DNA of 64,000 nucleotides. Source: Bacillus ndiopicus. Lineage in GTDB: Bacteria; Bacillota; Bacilli; Bacillales_A; Planococcaceae. The notes beneath the pieces were generated by a model, which was given only the letters and a program-made list of their open reading frames with translations, did not search any database and was not told the origin of the DNA. The stretch covers positions 62,001-126,000 of the forward strand of contig NZ_HG964410.1 in NCBI RefSeq assembly GCF_000612805.1, read 5' to 3'. This document shows, one piece after another, positions 8,042-18,500 of the stretch (its first letter is position 1; each line of letters starts with the position of its first letter). The position numbers and the translations under genes were made by a program.

Positions 8042-9396
8042 TGGAAAAGGCGCTGCAAAAAGCGATTGATGAAATTACTGAGGTGGCAACTGGTTTCGGC
8101 TTAGATTTTTTCCCTATGCGCTATGAAATTTGCCCAGCGGAAATAATATATACATTTGGCGCTTATGGGATGCCTACACGCTTTACACATTGGAGCTTTG
8201 GCAAACAGTTTCATCGAATGAAGCTACAATATGATCTAGGCTTAAGTCAAATTTACGAGCTCGTTATTAATTCAAATCCATGCTATGCGTTTTTGCTTGA
8301 TACGAATACATTAACGCAAAATAAATTAATTATTGCTCATGTGCTTGCGCATTGCGATTTTTTCAAAAATAATGTCCGCTTTTCTAATACGCGTCGCGAT
8401 ATGGTGGAAAGTATGACAGCAACGGCTGAGCGCATTGCTAAATATGAGCTCTTGTACGGCAAAGATGAGGTAGAAGAGTTTTTGGATGCGGTGCTTGCCA
8501 TTCAAGAGCATATTGATCCAGCAATTATCCGTCCACAAATAGTTGAAGAAGAGGAAGAAGCACCAAAAGTACGCTCCACACCATACGATGATTTATGGGG
8601 GATTGACGAGCCACGAAAAGAGCCTATCGAAAAAAAGAAAACCTTCCCACCAGAGCCAGAGAAGGATTTACTTATTTTTATTGAGCAGCATAGTCGCGAG
8701 CTTGAAGAGTGGCAACGCGATATTTTAACGATGATGCGTGAGGAAATGCTCTATTTTTGGCCACAGCTTGAAACGAAAATTATGAATGAGGGCTGGGCAT
8801 CCTATTGGCATCAACGTATTATGCGAGAGCTCAATTTAACGACAGCAGAAACGATAGATTATGCCAAACTAAATGCAGGTGTTGTTCAGCCATCAAAAAC
8901 ATCAATTAATCCGTATTACCTTGGCTTGAAAGTTTTTGAGGATATTGAGCAGCGCTATAATCAGCCGACAGAGGAAATGAAAAAGCGAGGAATTCAGCCT
9001 AATTCAGGACGAGAAAAAATCTTTGAAGTGCGAGAAATTGAATCGGATACTTCCTTTTTACGCAATTATTTAACAAAGCAGCTTGTGGAGCGAGAGGATT
9101 TATATGTATTCGCAAAAGTAGGCAATGAGTATCGAATTACGGATAAGGAATATGAGGCTGTAACCAATCAATTAGTATCAATGCGTGTTAATGGCGGGTT
9201 TCCATATATTGTTGTAGTGGATGGAGATTTTAAACGTAACGGTGAACTCTATTTAAAGCATTGCTATGAAGGAATGGAGCTAGACCAACAATATTTAGAG
9301 CAAGTGCTGCATTATATTTATAAACTATGGGGGCGCCCTGTGCATTTAGAAACGTATGTTGATAATGAGATTGTTGTGTTTTCATGTAGAAAATAA
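8041..9396 (+). CDS. spoVR: Stage V sporulation protein R
   Basis: 451 residues, full length for SpoVR (YcgB) proteins. Conserved blocks are [34 protein letters not shown] near residue 25, the His/Cys-containing [16 protein letters not shown], the [21 protein letters not shown] segment, and [14 protein letters not shown] with its His residues. B. subtilis spoVR mutants make defective spore cortex, but the molecular activity is unknown. It is translationally coupled to yhbH and completes the prkA-yhbH-spoVR functional set. Confidence 0.95.
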   Translation: MEKALQKAIDEITEVATGFGLDFFPMRYEICPAEIIYTFGAYGMPTRFTHWSFGKQFHRMKLQYDLGLSQIYELVINSNPCYAFLLDTNTLTQNKLIIAHVLAHCDFFKNNVRFSNTRRDMVESMTATAERIAKYELLYGKDEVEEFLDAVLAIQEHIDPAIIRPQIVEEEEEAPKVRSTPYDDLWGIDEPRKEPIEKKKTFPPEPEKDLLIFIEQHSRELEEWQRDILTMMREEMLYFWPQLETKIMNEGWASYWHQRIMRELNLTTAETIDYAKLNAGVVQPSKTSINPYYLGLKVFEDIEQRYNQPTEEMKKRGIQPNSGREKIFEVREIESDTSFLRNYLTKQLVEREDLYVFAKVGNEYRITDKEYEAVTNQLVSMRVNGGFPYIVVVDGDFKRNGELYLKHCYEGMELDQQYLEQVLHYIYKLWGRPVHLETYVDNEIVVFSCRK

Positions 9397-9498
9397 TGAG
9401 GCGCGCTGAAAAATTAGATTTTAGATAGCGAAGGCGCAGTAATAGGCACATCTTTTCACTTGTTGCCATATGTATACAACAAGAGAGGAGAGGTGCAT

Positions 9499-9801
9499 AT
9501 CGTCGCAATTGAAGCTTTGCATATTAAAGGGCATTCGTTCACAGCAGTCACGGTGTATTTGCCAAATACAACGTTATTAACCGTATCAAATGATCTCGGC
9601 TATATAATGTGTGGCGCTCTTGATATTGCTTTATTAAATGAGCGATTAGCTGAACGCAAAATCATTGCTGGGCGTGCGGTTGGGGTAAAGACGATTGATC
9701 AATTGTTAAAGGCGCCACTCGAATCCGTCACGAATGAAGCAGAAAAACAAGGGATTGTAGCAGGGATGACGGGAGAGGAAGCGCTATTAAAAATGATTTG
9801 A
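9499..9801 (+). CDS. yunC: DUF1805 family protein YunC
   Basis: A small cytosolic protein of about 100 residues with HSFTAVTVYLPNTTLLTVSNDLGYIMCGALDIALLN and IAGRAVGVKTIDQLLKAPLESVT, characteristic of YunC/DUF1805; function unknown. The start is uncertain. TTG 9460 has no RBS. GTG 9493 is only 2 nt after AGGAG (9486-9490). ATC at 9499 is 8 nt after AGGAG and, from memory of B. subtilis YunC, aligns with its Met1. I annotate from 9499 as the best guess, with GTG 9493 as the conventional alternative. Confidence 0.75.
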   Translation: MVAIEALHIKGHSFTAVTVYLPNTTLLTVSNDLGYIMCGALDIALLNERLAERKIIAGRAVGVKTIDQLLKAPLESVTNEAEKQGIVAGMTGEEALLKMI

Positions 9802-9814
9802 CTTAGGGTTATTA

Positions 9815-9862
9815 GGGAGTGTTGGAAAAGTAGATATTTGTCTGCTTTCCCAACACTCCCTT
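9815..9862 (+). terminator. Terminator after yunC
   Basis: GGGAGTGTTGG (9815-9825) pairs with CCAACACTCCC (9850-9860). The inner arms pair GTAGA with TCTGC. It belongs to the TTGGAAA...TTTTCCAA terminator family but has a weak T-tract (TTCCCC). Confidence 0.65.
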
Positions 9863-9903
9863 CCCCATGTGTATGAAAAGCAAGGAAAAGCTTAGTAGTG
9901 AAG

Positions 9904-10060
9904 CACTCAATTAAGGAGAAAAGCTCAATTAAGGAATAGAACCGCTCAATTAGGGAGACAAAGCGTCCGAATAGGGAGAAAGGATCAATTAAGGAAGAGA
10001 AGCGCTCAAATAGCAAAGAAAAACGCTCAAATAGTAAGAAATAACATTTAATTAGCAAAG
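9904..10060. repeat. Array C: about eight copies of a CTCAATTAGGGA-like unit, mostly 21-bp period
   Basis: CTCAA/TCAATTA cores begin near 9906, 9924, 9945, 9966, 9985, 10005, 10026 and 10047. Most spacings are 21 bp, with one of 18 and one near 19. On the minus strand the period of seven codons makes a spurious heptad-like translation (ERFSLL). It occupies the gap between yunC and the convergent RNase J gene. Confidence 0.8.
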
Positions 10061-10119
10061 AAAATCAACAAAAAGCAGATTCCCTCCCAATTAGGAAGGG
10101 AATTACCTAAAAACAGTAA

Positions 10120-11784
10120 TTAAATTGCGATAATAATTGGCAAAATCATTGGTTTTTTTCGTGTAATATTGAAAAGATATTGTCCGACGGATTTTTTAAT
10201 TGCACGCTGCATGCCTCTAATATTTGCATCTTTAAAAGGTTGAACTGAGGCAAGGACAAGGTCGTTTATTTCGACAAGTAAGCCTTCCGCATTTTTAGCG
10301 TAAACAAAGCCTCTGGAAATTGTGTCTGGAGGAGCAAGCGGTTGTCCATTTTCTTGTTTGACAGTTAAGACGATAACGAGCATGCCATCTTCCGCTAACT
10401 GTTGACGATCGCGCAGGACGATGTTTTCTACTTCGCCAGTCCCTATCCCATCTACATAAGTTTCCCCTGCTTGTACATTGCGCGTTTGCCGTGCGGTAGA
10501 TTGAATAAAATCGACTACTTCTCCATTTTTTAAAATAAAAATATTTTCATCCTTTACACCAACAGCTTGTGCAAGCTGACGGTGCTTGTATAACATGCGG
10601 TATTCTCCGTGTATCGGTATTAAATACTTCGGTTTCATCAATGTCAGCATCAGCTTTAAATCCTCTTGATAGCCATGCCCTGAAACATGCATACCTGTTG
10701 CACTACCTGAGCCGTAAATAACATTTGCCCCAAGATAAAATAAATCATCGATAATTTTAGAAACATTTTTTTCATTACCTGGGATAGGTGAAGTTGCAAA
10801 AATAACTGTGTCATTCGAATGAACTTGCAAGTCGCGCTGTCGTCCATTTGCCAAACGAGCAAGCGCAGCTAGTGGCTCCCCTTGGCTGCCTGTACACAAA
10901 ACGACAACTTGCTCAGGTGCAAGATGCTGAACCTCACGTGCATCGACTAATAAGCGATGCGGCATGCGCAAATAGCCTCGTTCAACTGCAACAGATACTA
11001 CGTTTACCATACTACGACCAAGCAAGACAAGCCTGCGATTTGTTTCAATAGTTGCTTCTACTATTTGCTGAATGCGATTGACATTAGAAGCGAAGGTTGT
11101 TACGAAAATTTTATTTGTTGCCCTTGCGAAGGCATCCCTTAAGTTTTCGCCTACAAGCTGCTCAGAAGGTGTCATGCCAGGTCGTTCCGCATTTGTACTT
11201 TCAGAAATAAGCGCTAGTACGCCCTGCTCCCCAATAGCCGCCATTTTATGAATATCGGAAGCTTTATCATTAACGGGAGTGAAATCAAATTTAAAATCCC
11301 CAGTATGCACGATTTTTCCTTGCGCCGTGTGAAAAACAACACCTAAGCAATCAGGTATACTATGATTTATTTTGAAAAAGCTAACGGATGATGTAGTAAA
11401 TTGTAGGCTTGAATTTTCATCAATTTCGATTAGCTGTGTATCGCGCAGCAGCTTGTGCTCCTTTAGCTTCAATTCAATTAAACCAAGTGTAAAACGACTT
11501 GCATAAATAGGCACATTCAATCTTTGCAAAACATATGGAATTCCACCGATATGATCTTCGTGTCCATGTGTTACAATTAGTGCACGAATGCGAGCATGGT
11601 GTTCCTGCAAATAAGTGATGTCTGGCACAATTAAATCCACACCTAACAAGTTATTACTGGCGAATTTAGCACCGCAATCAATAATAAAAATATCTTCCTC
11701 ACATTCAATTACATACATATTTTTTCCTATTTCATTCATGCCGCCCAAAGCATAAATGGATATTGTATTTTCGGATGTCGTCAA
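10120..11784 (-). CDS. Ribonuclease J (RNase J1-like)
   Basis: 554 residues with the complete beta-CASP metallo-beta-lactamase layout. There is an N-terminal ALGGMNEIGKNMYVIE, zinc motif THGHEDHIGGIP, HTGDFKFD, beta-CASP blocks (FASNVNRIQQIV, LLGRSMVNVV, CTGSQGEPLAALARLANG), VSGHGYQEDLKLML, PIHGEYRMLYKH and a C-terminal domain ending KPMILPIIIAI. RNase J is a 5'-3' exonuclease/endonuclease in mRNA and rRNA processing. The start is TTG 11784, 8 nt after GAGGAGGG on the minus strand; no in-frame ATG fits. It stands alone here rather than in a usual rnjA or rnjB context, so it may be an extra paralogue. Array C lies directly downstream. Confidence 0.92.
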   Translation of the reverse strand: MTTSENTISIYALGGMNEIGKNMYVIECEEDIFIIDCGAKFASNNLLGVDLIVPDITYLQEHHARIRALIVTHGHEDHIGGIPYVLQRLNVPIYASRFTLGLIELKLKEHKLLRDTQLIEIDENSSLQFTTSSVSFFKINHSIPDCLGVVFHTAQGKIVHTGDFKFDFTPVNDKASDIHKMAAIGEQGVLALISESTNAERPGMTPSEQLVGENLRDAFARATNKIFVTTFASNVNRIQQIVEATIETNRRLVLLGRSMVNVVSVAVERGYLRMPHRLLVDAREVQHLAPEQVVVLCTGSQGEPLAALARLANGRQRDLQVHSNDTVIFATSPIPGNEKNVSKIIDDLFYLGANVIYGSGSATGMHVSGHGYQEDLKLMLTLMKPKYLIPIHGEYRMLYKHRQLAQAVGVKDENIFILKNGEVVDFIQSTARQTRNVQAGETYVDGIGTGEVENIVLRDRQQLAEDGMLVIVLTVKQENGQPLAPPDTISRGFVYAKNAEGLLVEINDLVLASVQPFKDANIRGMQRAIKKSVGQYLFNITRKKPMILPIIIAI

Positions 11785-11934
11785 GATACATTCCCTCCTC
11801 TTATTAATAAATATGGCTATGAAAGAGGTTAAATATACAGGAAGTTGTGCTTGGAAGTGACAGATTTCACACGCAAAGGAATGAAAGTTTGATAAAATGA
11901 AATGGATTAATAATTTTGGAATGGTGATTTTACT

Positions 11935-12807
11935 GTGAAAACATTTAAAAAGGTATACATTGAAATAACGAGTGTTTGTAACTTAGCTTGTAGCTTTTGT
12001 CCTCCAACAGCAAGGGCAAAAGGCTTAATTAAAGTTGAACAATTTAATAAAATTTTAGATGAAATTAGACCGCATACTAAATATATTTATTTACATGTAA
12101 AGGGAGAGCCACTGCTTCACCCACGCATTGATCAATTGCTTGATGCCGCACATGAAAAAGGTTTCAAAGTTAATATTACAACGAATGGCACACTCATTAA
12201 GAAAAACTTCCATAAGCTATTAGGGAAGCCTGCACTTCGCCAAATTAACTTTTCTCTTCATAGCTTTGATGGTCATGAGGGCTCTGAAAATCGGGAAAAA
12301 TATTTGGGCGATATTTTGCATTTTGTACGTGAAGTACAGCAGCATAATGTCATTGTTTCTTATCGATTATGGAATATACAGAAAGAGGAAATCTCTGATA
12401 TTGTGGCAAGGAGAAACCGCGAAACACTAGAAATGCTTGAACGAGAATATAATTTAGATTACTTAATTGAAGAGCGTGTAGAGCCTGGAAAGGGCATAAA
12501 AATTGGCCGCAATATTTACTTGAATCAAGATCATGAATTTAGATGGCCAAGTCTTTTAGAGCCTGAGGATACGGGCAAAGGCTTTTGTCATGCACTGCGC
12601 AGCCATGCTGCAATTTTAGTAGATGGTACGGTTGTTCCTTGCTGCTTAGATGGTGAAGGGGTTATTAATTTAGGCAATGTTCACGAAACATCGTTTAACG
12701 ATATTGTAGAAAGTGAACGAGCAAATAATATTATTGATGGCTTCTCGCGTCGTGAAGCTGTCGAAGAACTATGCAGAAAATGTGGCTTCCGTCAAAAATT
12801 CGGCTGA
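11935..12807 (+). CDS. Radical SAM/SPASM domain protein
   Basis: 290 residues. The 4Fe-4S cluster motif CNLACSFC (CxxxCxxC) starts near residue 17, followed by the GEP motif (KGEPLLH) and ITTNGT, both typical of the radical SAM barrel. The C-terminal region has a short Cys set, PCCLDGEG and CRKCGF, consistent with a reduced SPASM/twitch auxiliary cluster. GTG 11935 is taken as start (GGTGAT upstream, weak). The substrate is unknown. No RiPP precursor peptide was found next to it; the chemoreceptor 40 bp downstream is probably a separate function. Confidence 0.85.
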   Translation: MKTFKKVYIEITSVCNLACSFCPPTARAKGLIKVEQFNKILDEIRPHTKYIYLHVKGEPLLHPRIDQLLDAAHEKGFKVNITTNGTLIKKNFHKLLGKPALRQINFSLHSFDGHEGSENREKYLGDILHFVREVQQHNVIVSYRLWNIQKEEISDIVARRNRETLEMLEREYNLDYLIEERVEPGKGIKIGRNIYLNQDHEFRWPSLLEPEDTGKGFCHALRSHAAILVDGTVVPCCLDGEGVINLGNVHETSFNDIVESERANNIIDGFSRREAVEELCRKCGFRQKFG

Positions 12808-12849
12808 TATTAAAGGTCTGTAAAATATAAGAAAGAGGATGGGCGATTT

Positions 12850-14601
12850 ATGTTCGGGTTTAAGAAAAGCTTTGACCAATATGATTACTTTCATCAACAG
12901 CAAAATTCAGATATAAAGACGAATGAGCGCTTTCAAGAAAAATTAGATTTTTTAGCGATATCACATATTCGACGAGAATCTGTAAGAAAAATCGCTGAAA
13001 TTTACAGAAAAGAAAATGAATATATTTTAGATAATTTTTATAGTCGTTTATTAGAAATTGAGGAATTTAGTCAAATTATCCATCAGCATTCATCAATAGA
13101 TCGACTAAAAAAGACATTTGACCGCCATTTCACAAGCTTATTTGAGGACGAGCTAGATATTGACTATGTATTTAAACGTAGGCGCATTGCCTATACACAT
13201 GCGAGAATCGGCGTATTACCGAACTGGATGATTTCGGCTTATACGCTAGTAAATCAATTAATTATCCCATTAATCGTGAAAAAGTACCGTAAAAATCCTG
13301 TAGAAATGTTAGATATCATTTTGGCATATGATAGCTTGGTGACGATTGACCAGCAAATAATAGTCGAAACGTATATTGAGATTCAAGGTGGCTCTGTTGT
13401 AAATGGCTTAGGGGACATTATTAAATACAATACACAGCTTGAACAAATTAAAGAATTGATGGATTTCCAAGGTGTACAGCAAAATGATGCCATAACAGCG
13501 AGCGATTTAATGAATGAGCTGGATGCAAGCATCGAGGAAGTCTCAACATCAATTGGAGATATTGCGGAAGGGACGAGTGGCTCTTTAAAGGAGCTTAGTG
13601 TGGGAATATCTTCACTTGAAGCGATTACGAAAATGCTCCAGCAAACAGATGAAGGACAGCAGCGAGTACAGCAGGATGTTGTGAGCTTAGTGCAAGGTGT
13701 TACGCGCGTAACCGAGCTAATGACACTTATAAAGGGTATCGCAGATCAAACGAATTTATTAGCATTAAATGCTTCGATTGAGGCTGCCAGAGCAGGGGAA
13801 GCTGGTAAAGGCTTTGCGGTTGTAGCAGACGAAATTAGAAAACTAGCTGATGATACGAAAAGCTCCGTTGAAACAATTCAGGCTGATATTCAAAAGCTAT
13901 TACAAATTACAAATAATATCGATAAACTGACGAAGCAATCGACATATGATTTGCATGAAAGCGCATCGAACGCATTACATATTTCGCAAACTTTATCAGA
14001 GCTAAACAGCGCATTGCAGCAGCAAGGTGCACGCTTTGATGAAATTGCTACGACAACGCATCATCAAGCAACGGTTGCTTCAGATATTTCAGCACGCAAC
14101 CAAAATATTCGTCATAGTACTGTGCAAAGTAAAGAAATTACTTTTGATACAGGCTCCGCTATATACAAGCTAAGTAAAATGATTGAAGATTACCGGTCTT
14201 CTACAATTTCTAAAAACTTTATTTTAAGCCAAGAAGATATCATTGAGCTTAATATTACAGACCATTTATTATGGCGTTGGCGTATATATAATTTAATACT
14301 TGGCTTTGAGCAGATGACAGAGAACGATATTGAATTGCCAAAAGAGTCTCGTTTAGGTGTATGGTATTACGGAATTGCAAAAGAATTATTAGGCAATGAA
14401 CAGGCCTATAAAGAACTTGAGCAGCCACACATACAAGTGCACGAAATTGCAAAAAAGGCAGTACGAGCATACCATCAAGGTGACAAAGACGCTGCTGTAG
14501 CATATTTAGAAAGCCTTACTGAAGTATCAGCAATAGTAATTGACAAACTGCAGCAGTTAAAAGCGATATTTGTTAATACTAAAATGAAGTATATAAAATG
14601 A
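12850..14601 (+). CDS. Soluble globin-coupled chemoreceptor (HemAT-like) with C-terminal CZB domain
   Basis: 583 residues with no membrane segments. Residues about 30-190 form a protoglobin domain, with the proximal heme His probably H117 in [12 protein letters not shown]. This is followed by a coiled linker and an MCP signalling domain whose hairpin tip is [37 protein letters not shown]. The last 110 residues match the CZB zinc-binding domain ([11 protein letters not shown]...RLGVWYYG...[12 protein letters not shown]). Three presumed zinc His are present (H472, H527, H531), but the usual Cys before RLGxW is Ser (S500). It is likely an oxygen- or redox-responsive aerotaxis transducer signalling to CheA. 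A terminator follows at once. Confidence 0.88.
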   Translation: MFGFKKSFDQYDYFHQQQNSDIKTNERFQEKLDFLAISHIRRESVRKIAEIYRKENEYILDNFYSRLLEIEEFSQIIHQHSSIDRLKKTFDRHFTSLFEDELDIDYVFKRRRIAYTHARIGVLPNWMISAYTLVNQLIIPLIVKKYRKNPVEMLDIILAYDSLVTIDQQIIVETYIEIQGGSVVNGLGDIIKYNTQLEQIKELMDFQGVQQNDAITASDLMNELDASIEEVSTSIGDIAEGTSGSLKELSVGISSLEAITKMLQQTDEGQQRVQQDVVSLVQGVTRVTELMTLIKGIADQTNLLALNASIEAARAGEAGKGFAVVADEIRKLADDTKSSVETIQADIQKLLQITNNIDKLTKQSTYDLHESASNALHISQTLSELNSALQQQGARFDEIATTTHHQATVASDISARNQNIRHSTVQSKEITFDTGSAIYKLSKMIEDYRSSTISKNFILSQEDIIELNITDHLLWRWRIYNLILGFEQMTENDIELPKESRLGVWYYGIAKELLGNEQAYKELEQPHIQVHEIAKKAVRAYHQGDKDAAVAYLESLTEVSAIVIDKLQQLKAIFVNTKMKYIK

Positions 14602-14607
14602 AAAATA

Positions 14608-14656
14608 GGGCTGTTGAAAAATGCGGGTGAATATCTGCTTTCCAACAGCCATTTTT
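14608..14656. terminator. Bidirectional terminator between chemoreceptor and phosphoesterase
   Basis: GGGCTGTTG (14608-14616) pairs with CAACAGCC (14643-14650), then ATTTTTG. It has the inner TCTGCTTTCC arm of the family. Confidence 0.75.
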
Positions 14657-14662
14657 GTATTC

Positions 14663-15238
14663 TTATTTCGCCTGCATAAATGTTACCGTCATTTCCTCAC
14701 TATCATATAAACACCAATCGAGTGTTTCCACAACAGCCCCAACATTAATAATATATGGCTTGTCCCCAACGTATATAGGAGAGTTATAGCAAATAGCTGT
14801 ACGAATACCATCGATATAAATAGCTGCGCGGTGACTATGTCCAAAAAATACTAATGGCGTATGAAATTCAGGGAATGTCGGTTCAAATTGCTCGTTCCAC
14901 TCAAATTGATGCCCATGAATAAGCATGGCATTTTCTATATATAGTTTCTCCTCATATTGCAAAAAGCGCTGCGAGCCTGTTACAAGTGCAATACGCTCCT
15001 CTTGATTGCCAATAACAGAAGGGAATGTAAGCAACTCCTCAAACTTTTTTTTCATAATCGCGGCTTCCTTCAGTGGGATATTGCGCGCAGTTACTGCCCT
15101 ACGTTTACCTATTGTGCATTCATATAAATCTCCTAAAGCAAATAATGCTGCATCAGGCGCAACCACTTGAATATGCGCAAGCACCCGCTTAGTATGCTTT
15201 TTATGTGAATGTAAATCCCCAAAAATAGCGTATTTCAT
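14663..15238 (-). CDS. Calcineurin-like metallophosphoesterase
   Basis: 191 residues with the full metallophosphoesterase motif set: GDLHSH near the N-terminus, GDLYE, GNQEE (the usual GNHE position has Gln), HGHQFEW and GHSHR. These supply the dinuclear metal ligands. The GNQ substitution replaces the usual Asn-His pair at that site and might tune specificity. The size suggests a YfcE/MJ0936-type phosphodiesterase, and the substrate is unknown. A good RBS (GAGGTGATTT) precedes ATG 15238. Confidence 0.85.
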   Translation of the reverse strand: MKYAIFGDLHSHKKHTKRVLAHIQVVAPDAALFALGDLYECTIGKRRAVTARNIPLKEAAIMKKKFEELLTFPSVIGNQEERIALVTGSQRFLQYEEKLYIENAMLIHGHQFEWNEQFEPTFPEFHTPLVFFGHSHRAAIYIDGIRTAICYNSPIYVGDKPYIINVGAVVETLDWCLYDSEEMTVTFMQAK

Positions 15239-15501
15239 AAATCACCTCGTTATATCATCAACCTCTCCATTTTAGTGTTTTTAATTCGTTAGCAGCAAGT
15301 AAAAATTTTCTAATAAAGTGAAACTTCAATCATGATTTGTAGAGTTTTTGTAGAGGTGAATTTATTAAAATGATGGCGAAAGAAATTTGATAAAAATTCG
15401 AGTTTCTTAGAGTTTATCCAAACAACAATTGAAATGAAGGAAGGGGTGGATTAATTACATATACACTTTAACAACTAAATAGAAAAAATGGAGGGATAAA
15501 C

Positions 15502-18500
15502 ATGCAAAACAAGAAGCAACAAAAATGGTGGAAACGCTCACTCAATGCATTTCTTGCTACGGCATTAGTTGCAAGTAGTATATCTTTTGTGGGTCCACAG
15601 CAAGCAAAGGCAGCTTCTGCTGAATATGTAGGACCAGGTGGAGTAGATATTAGTGACCCTGAATTTGTATCTTATATAGATATTGAGAAAAGTCCAGAAG
15701 TGATAGCTGGTAAATTTGTATTAAAGGATCTTGCTGGTAAATTCAACTGGAATAATACTTTGGGAGCAATCTCTGAGCAACATGTCAATGGAGGAGAGAT
15801 TAACTTCCATCAAGCAACTGATGCGAAGGAGACTGGTATGCTCTTTTCAACTACTTCAATAACAGACATACCTTTTGGAACCAGTCAGGAAAGAGAAGTA
15901 TTCTCCGTACAAAAATCAGGTGAAACGGGATTCCCATGGGAGCTTAGTAAAGCTGGAAAGAATGATGTCTTATATAGTGATAGTAAAATTATTACTAACT
16001 TTGCTACGAATGAAGTAAAAACGATTGAGTCACCAACTGAGAAAGTGACAGCTCCTAATATACTGCGTGTAGTAAGTACATCTAATATGTGGGCCTTATC
16101 TATTAATGGTCATATCCAAGCACATACACCACAAACCCATAACCCCAATTGGGCAAAAGGGGTAGCGCAAAATGGTTTTGAGTATTTTGGATATGGTGAC
16201 TATGCTCCATTTAAAAATGGTAATATTGCAGAAATGCTTGTGTTTAACAAAACGTTGGATGATGACGAACGTTCAAAGGTAAACAGCTATCTTGCGTTAA
16301 AATATGGGATTACCTTGAAAAATGATGCTGGCCAACCGACTGATTATATTGCAAGTGACGGTGTAACAAGGATGTGGACTGCAAGTAAAAATAGCGGTTA
16401 CGGACACCGTATTACTGGTATTGGTCTTGATGGTGCCGGTGGTATTAATCAAAAGCAATCAAAATCACAAGCAGATAGTGCGATGGTAACGATTGCACTT
16501 GGCGACACAGTAGAAGCATTGAATAAAGATAATGCGGAGACAATTGAGAATGATTTATCATTCTTCACATTTAGTGATAACGAACAAGCTGCAACATTTG
16601 CTCGTCCATTAACTAAGGAAAATGAGCAGTTACAACATACTGAACGTATTTACAAAGTAGAAAAAACAAATTGGACTGATGCAGATATTACGTTGCAAGT
16701 AGACAAAGTAGTAGGAGCATCAGAATGGCCGCTATATTTAGTTATTAGTGCAGATGAGCAATTTGACAAGAACGATTCATTCTATCCACTTACAGATGGA
16801 AAAGTAACACTAAATAGTAGTGATTTCGCGAATGGTGCATACTTTACGATTGCAGCACCTGTGCCAAAGCTTGAAAATGCGGCACTTGAGCAAGCACAAG
16901 CAGGAGACAACCAAATTACCCTGACGTTTGACCGAGACATCGAATTGACAAATGGAACAGGCTTTACGATTACAGTTGATGGTAATGATATTGCCAATGC
17001 AACTTTTACAGTTGACCCAACTGATGCGAAAAAAGTCATCATTACATTACCAGATGGAACAGAAGTAACAGGCAAAGAAGTAAAAGTTTCTTATGATGCC
17101 ACTCAAGGTAACTTAAAAGGGCAGAATGGTGTGTCTGTAAGTAACTTTGACGTATCAATCGTTAATAAAGAGCTACTTCAAGCTAAAGTAGATGAAGCAG
17201 CAGGTTTAATCGCAACAGAGTATACGCCAGAAACATGGGCAAACTACCAAAATCAATTAATAGCAGCCAAAAATGTCTTAGATGATCTAAATGCAACGCA
17301 AGAAGAAGTAAATCAAGCGTTAGCTGCATTAACTGATGCACAAGATAAATTGGTGCTTGTAGGTCCAAAACCAGAAACAGCTAAACTGGAACAAACAACA
17401 AACGGTAACAAAATAACAGTAGCGTTTGACAAAGACATTACATTGACAGATTTAACAGGTTTTGCGATTGATGTTGATGGTGTAGAAGTAGTACCTACTG
17501 GCTTTGAAGTAGTAGATGGCAAGCTAGTACTCACATTCCCGAAAACACCAGATGTAACAGGGAAATCAGTCACAGTGAAATATGATGGAACAGGCACATT
17601 GGAAGGTACAAATGGTGCGAAGGTAGCTGAATTTAATAAAGCAGCAGAAAACCCATATAGCGCTGCATTCCAAATTACACAGCCTGACGCAGTGACAACA
17701 AATCCACATCCGACATTTGGAGGGAAAGTTGCTGTAACAACAACGCCTTCAACGGTAACAATTGAACTGAAAAATAGTAACAACGATACGATATTAGTAG
17801 ATGGTATTGCAACAGTTGACCCATTAACAGGGGAGTGGACATTTACACCACCAACAGATTTACCAGATGGTATGTATACAATTGTGGCCACAGCTACGGA
17901 TGGACAACAAGTTGTCACTAAAACTAAAACATTTACAATCTCTACAACACCAGCAGTAAATAAAATACCGCTACAAAACAAAGTAGATGAAAGTAATAAC
18001 CTAGTTCCAACTAACTACACACCAGAAAGTTGGACATTATACAATGAAGCGTTACAAAAAGCTAAGGAAGTATTAGCTAATCCAAATGCAACACAAACTG
18101 AGGTTAATAATGCATTAGTAGAGTTAACAGCAGCGCAAAATAAACTTGTACCAATAACACCAGTGGGACAAGGCTTAAATAGCTTAACACCTTCAACTGG
18201 TACGTTAAGCCCAAGCTTCCAAACAGGTGTCACAGACTACACAATGAATGTAGGCTATCCAACATCTACGATTAACTTCAATGCTATCCCAATGGATGTG
18301 GGCGCAAAAGTAACAACAACTGTCAATGGACAACCAGGTACATTAGGACAAATTCCATTACGTGTAGGCGAAAATATCATTTTGATTACAGTGACAGATG
18401 CTAATGGTAATGTGAAGCAGTATACAATCAAAGTATATCGACAAGCAAATACATCTTCGCCAGGCAGTGGTGACAATGGCAATACAGATGGCGGTACAAC

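Noticed and set aside
9699-10058. Minus-strand frame of 119 codons with heptad repeats (LLFERFS-like)
   Set aside because: It is the translation of the 21-bp repeat array C and partly overlaps yunC; no RBS, and periodicity is explained by DNA.
17313-17981. Long minus-strand frame (222 codons) inside the SLH protein gene, plus others at 18255-18572 and 18716-19024
   Set aside because: Antisense shadows of a repetitive Thr/Val-rich gene; low-complexity products without RBS.
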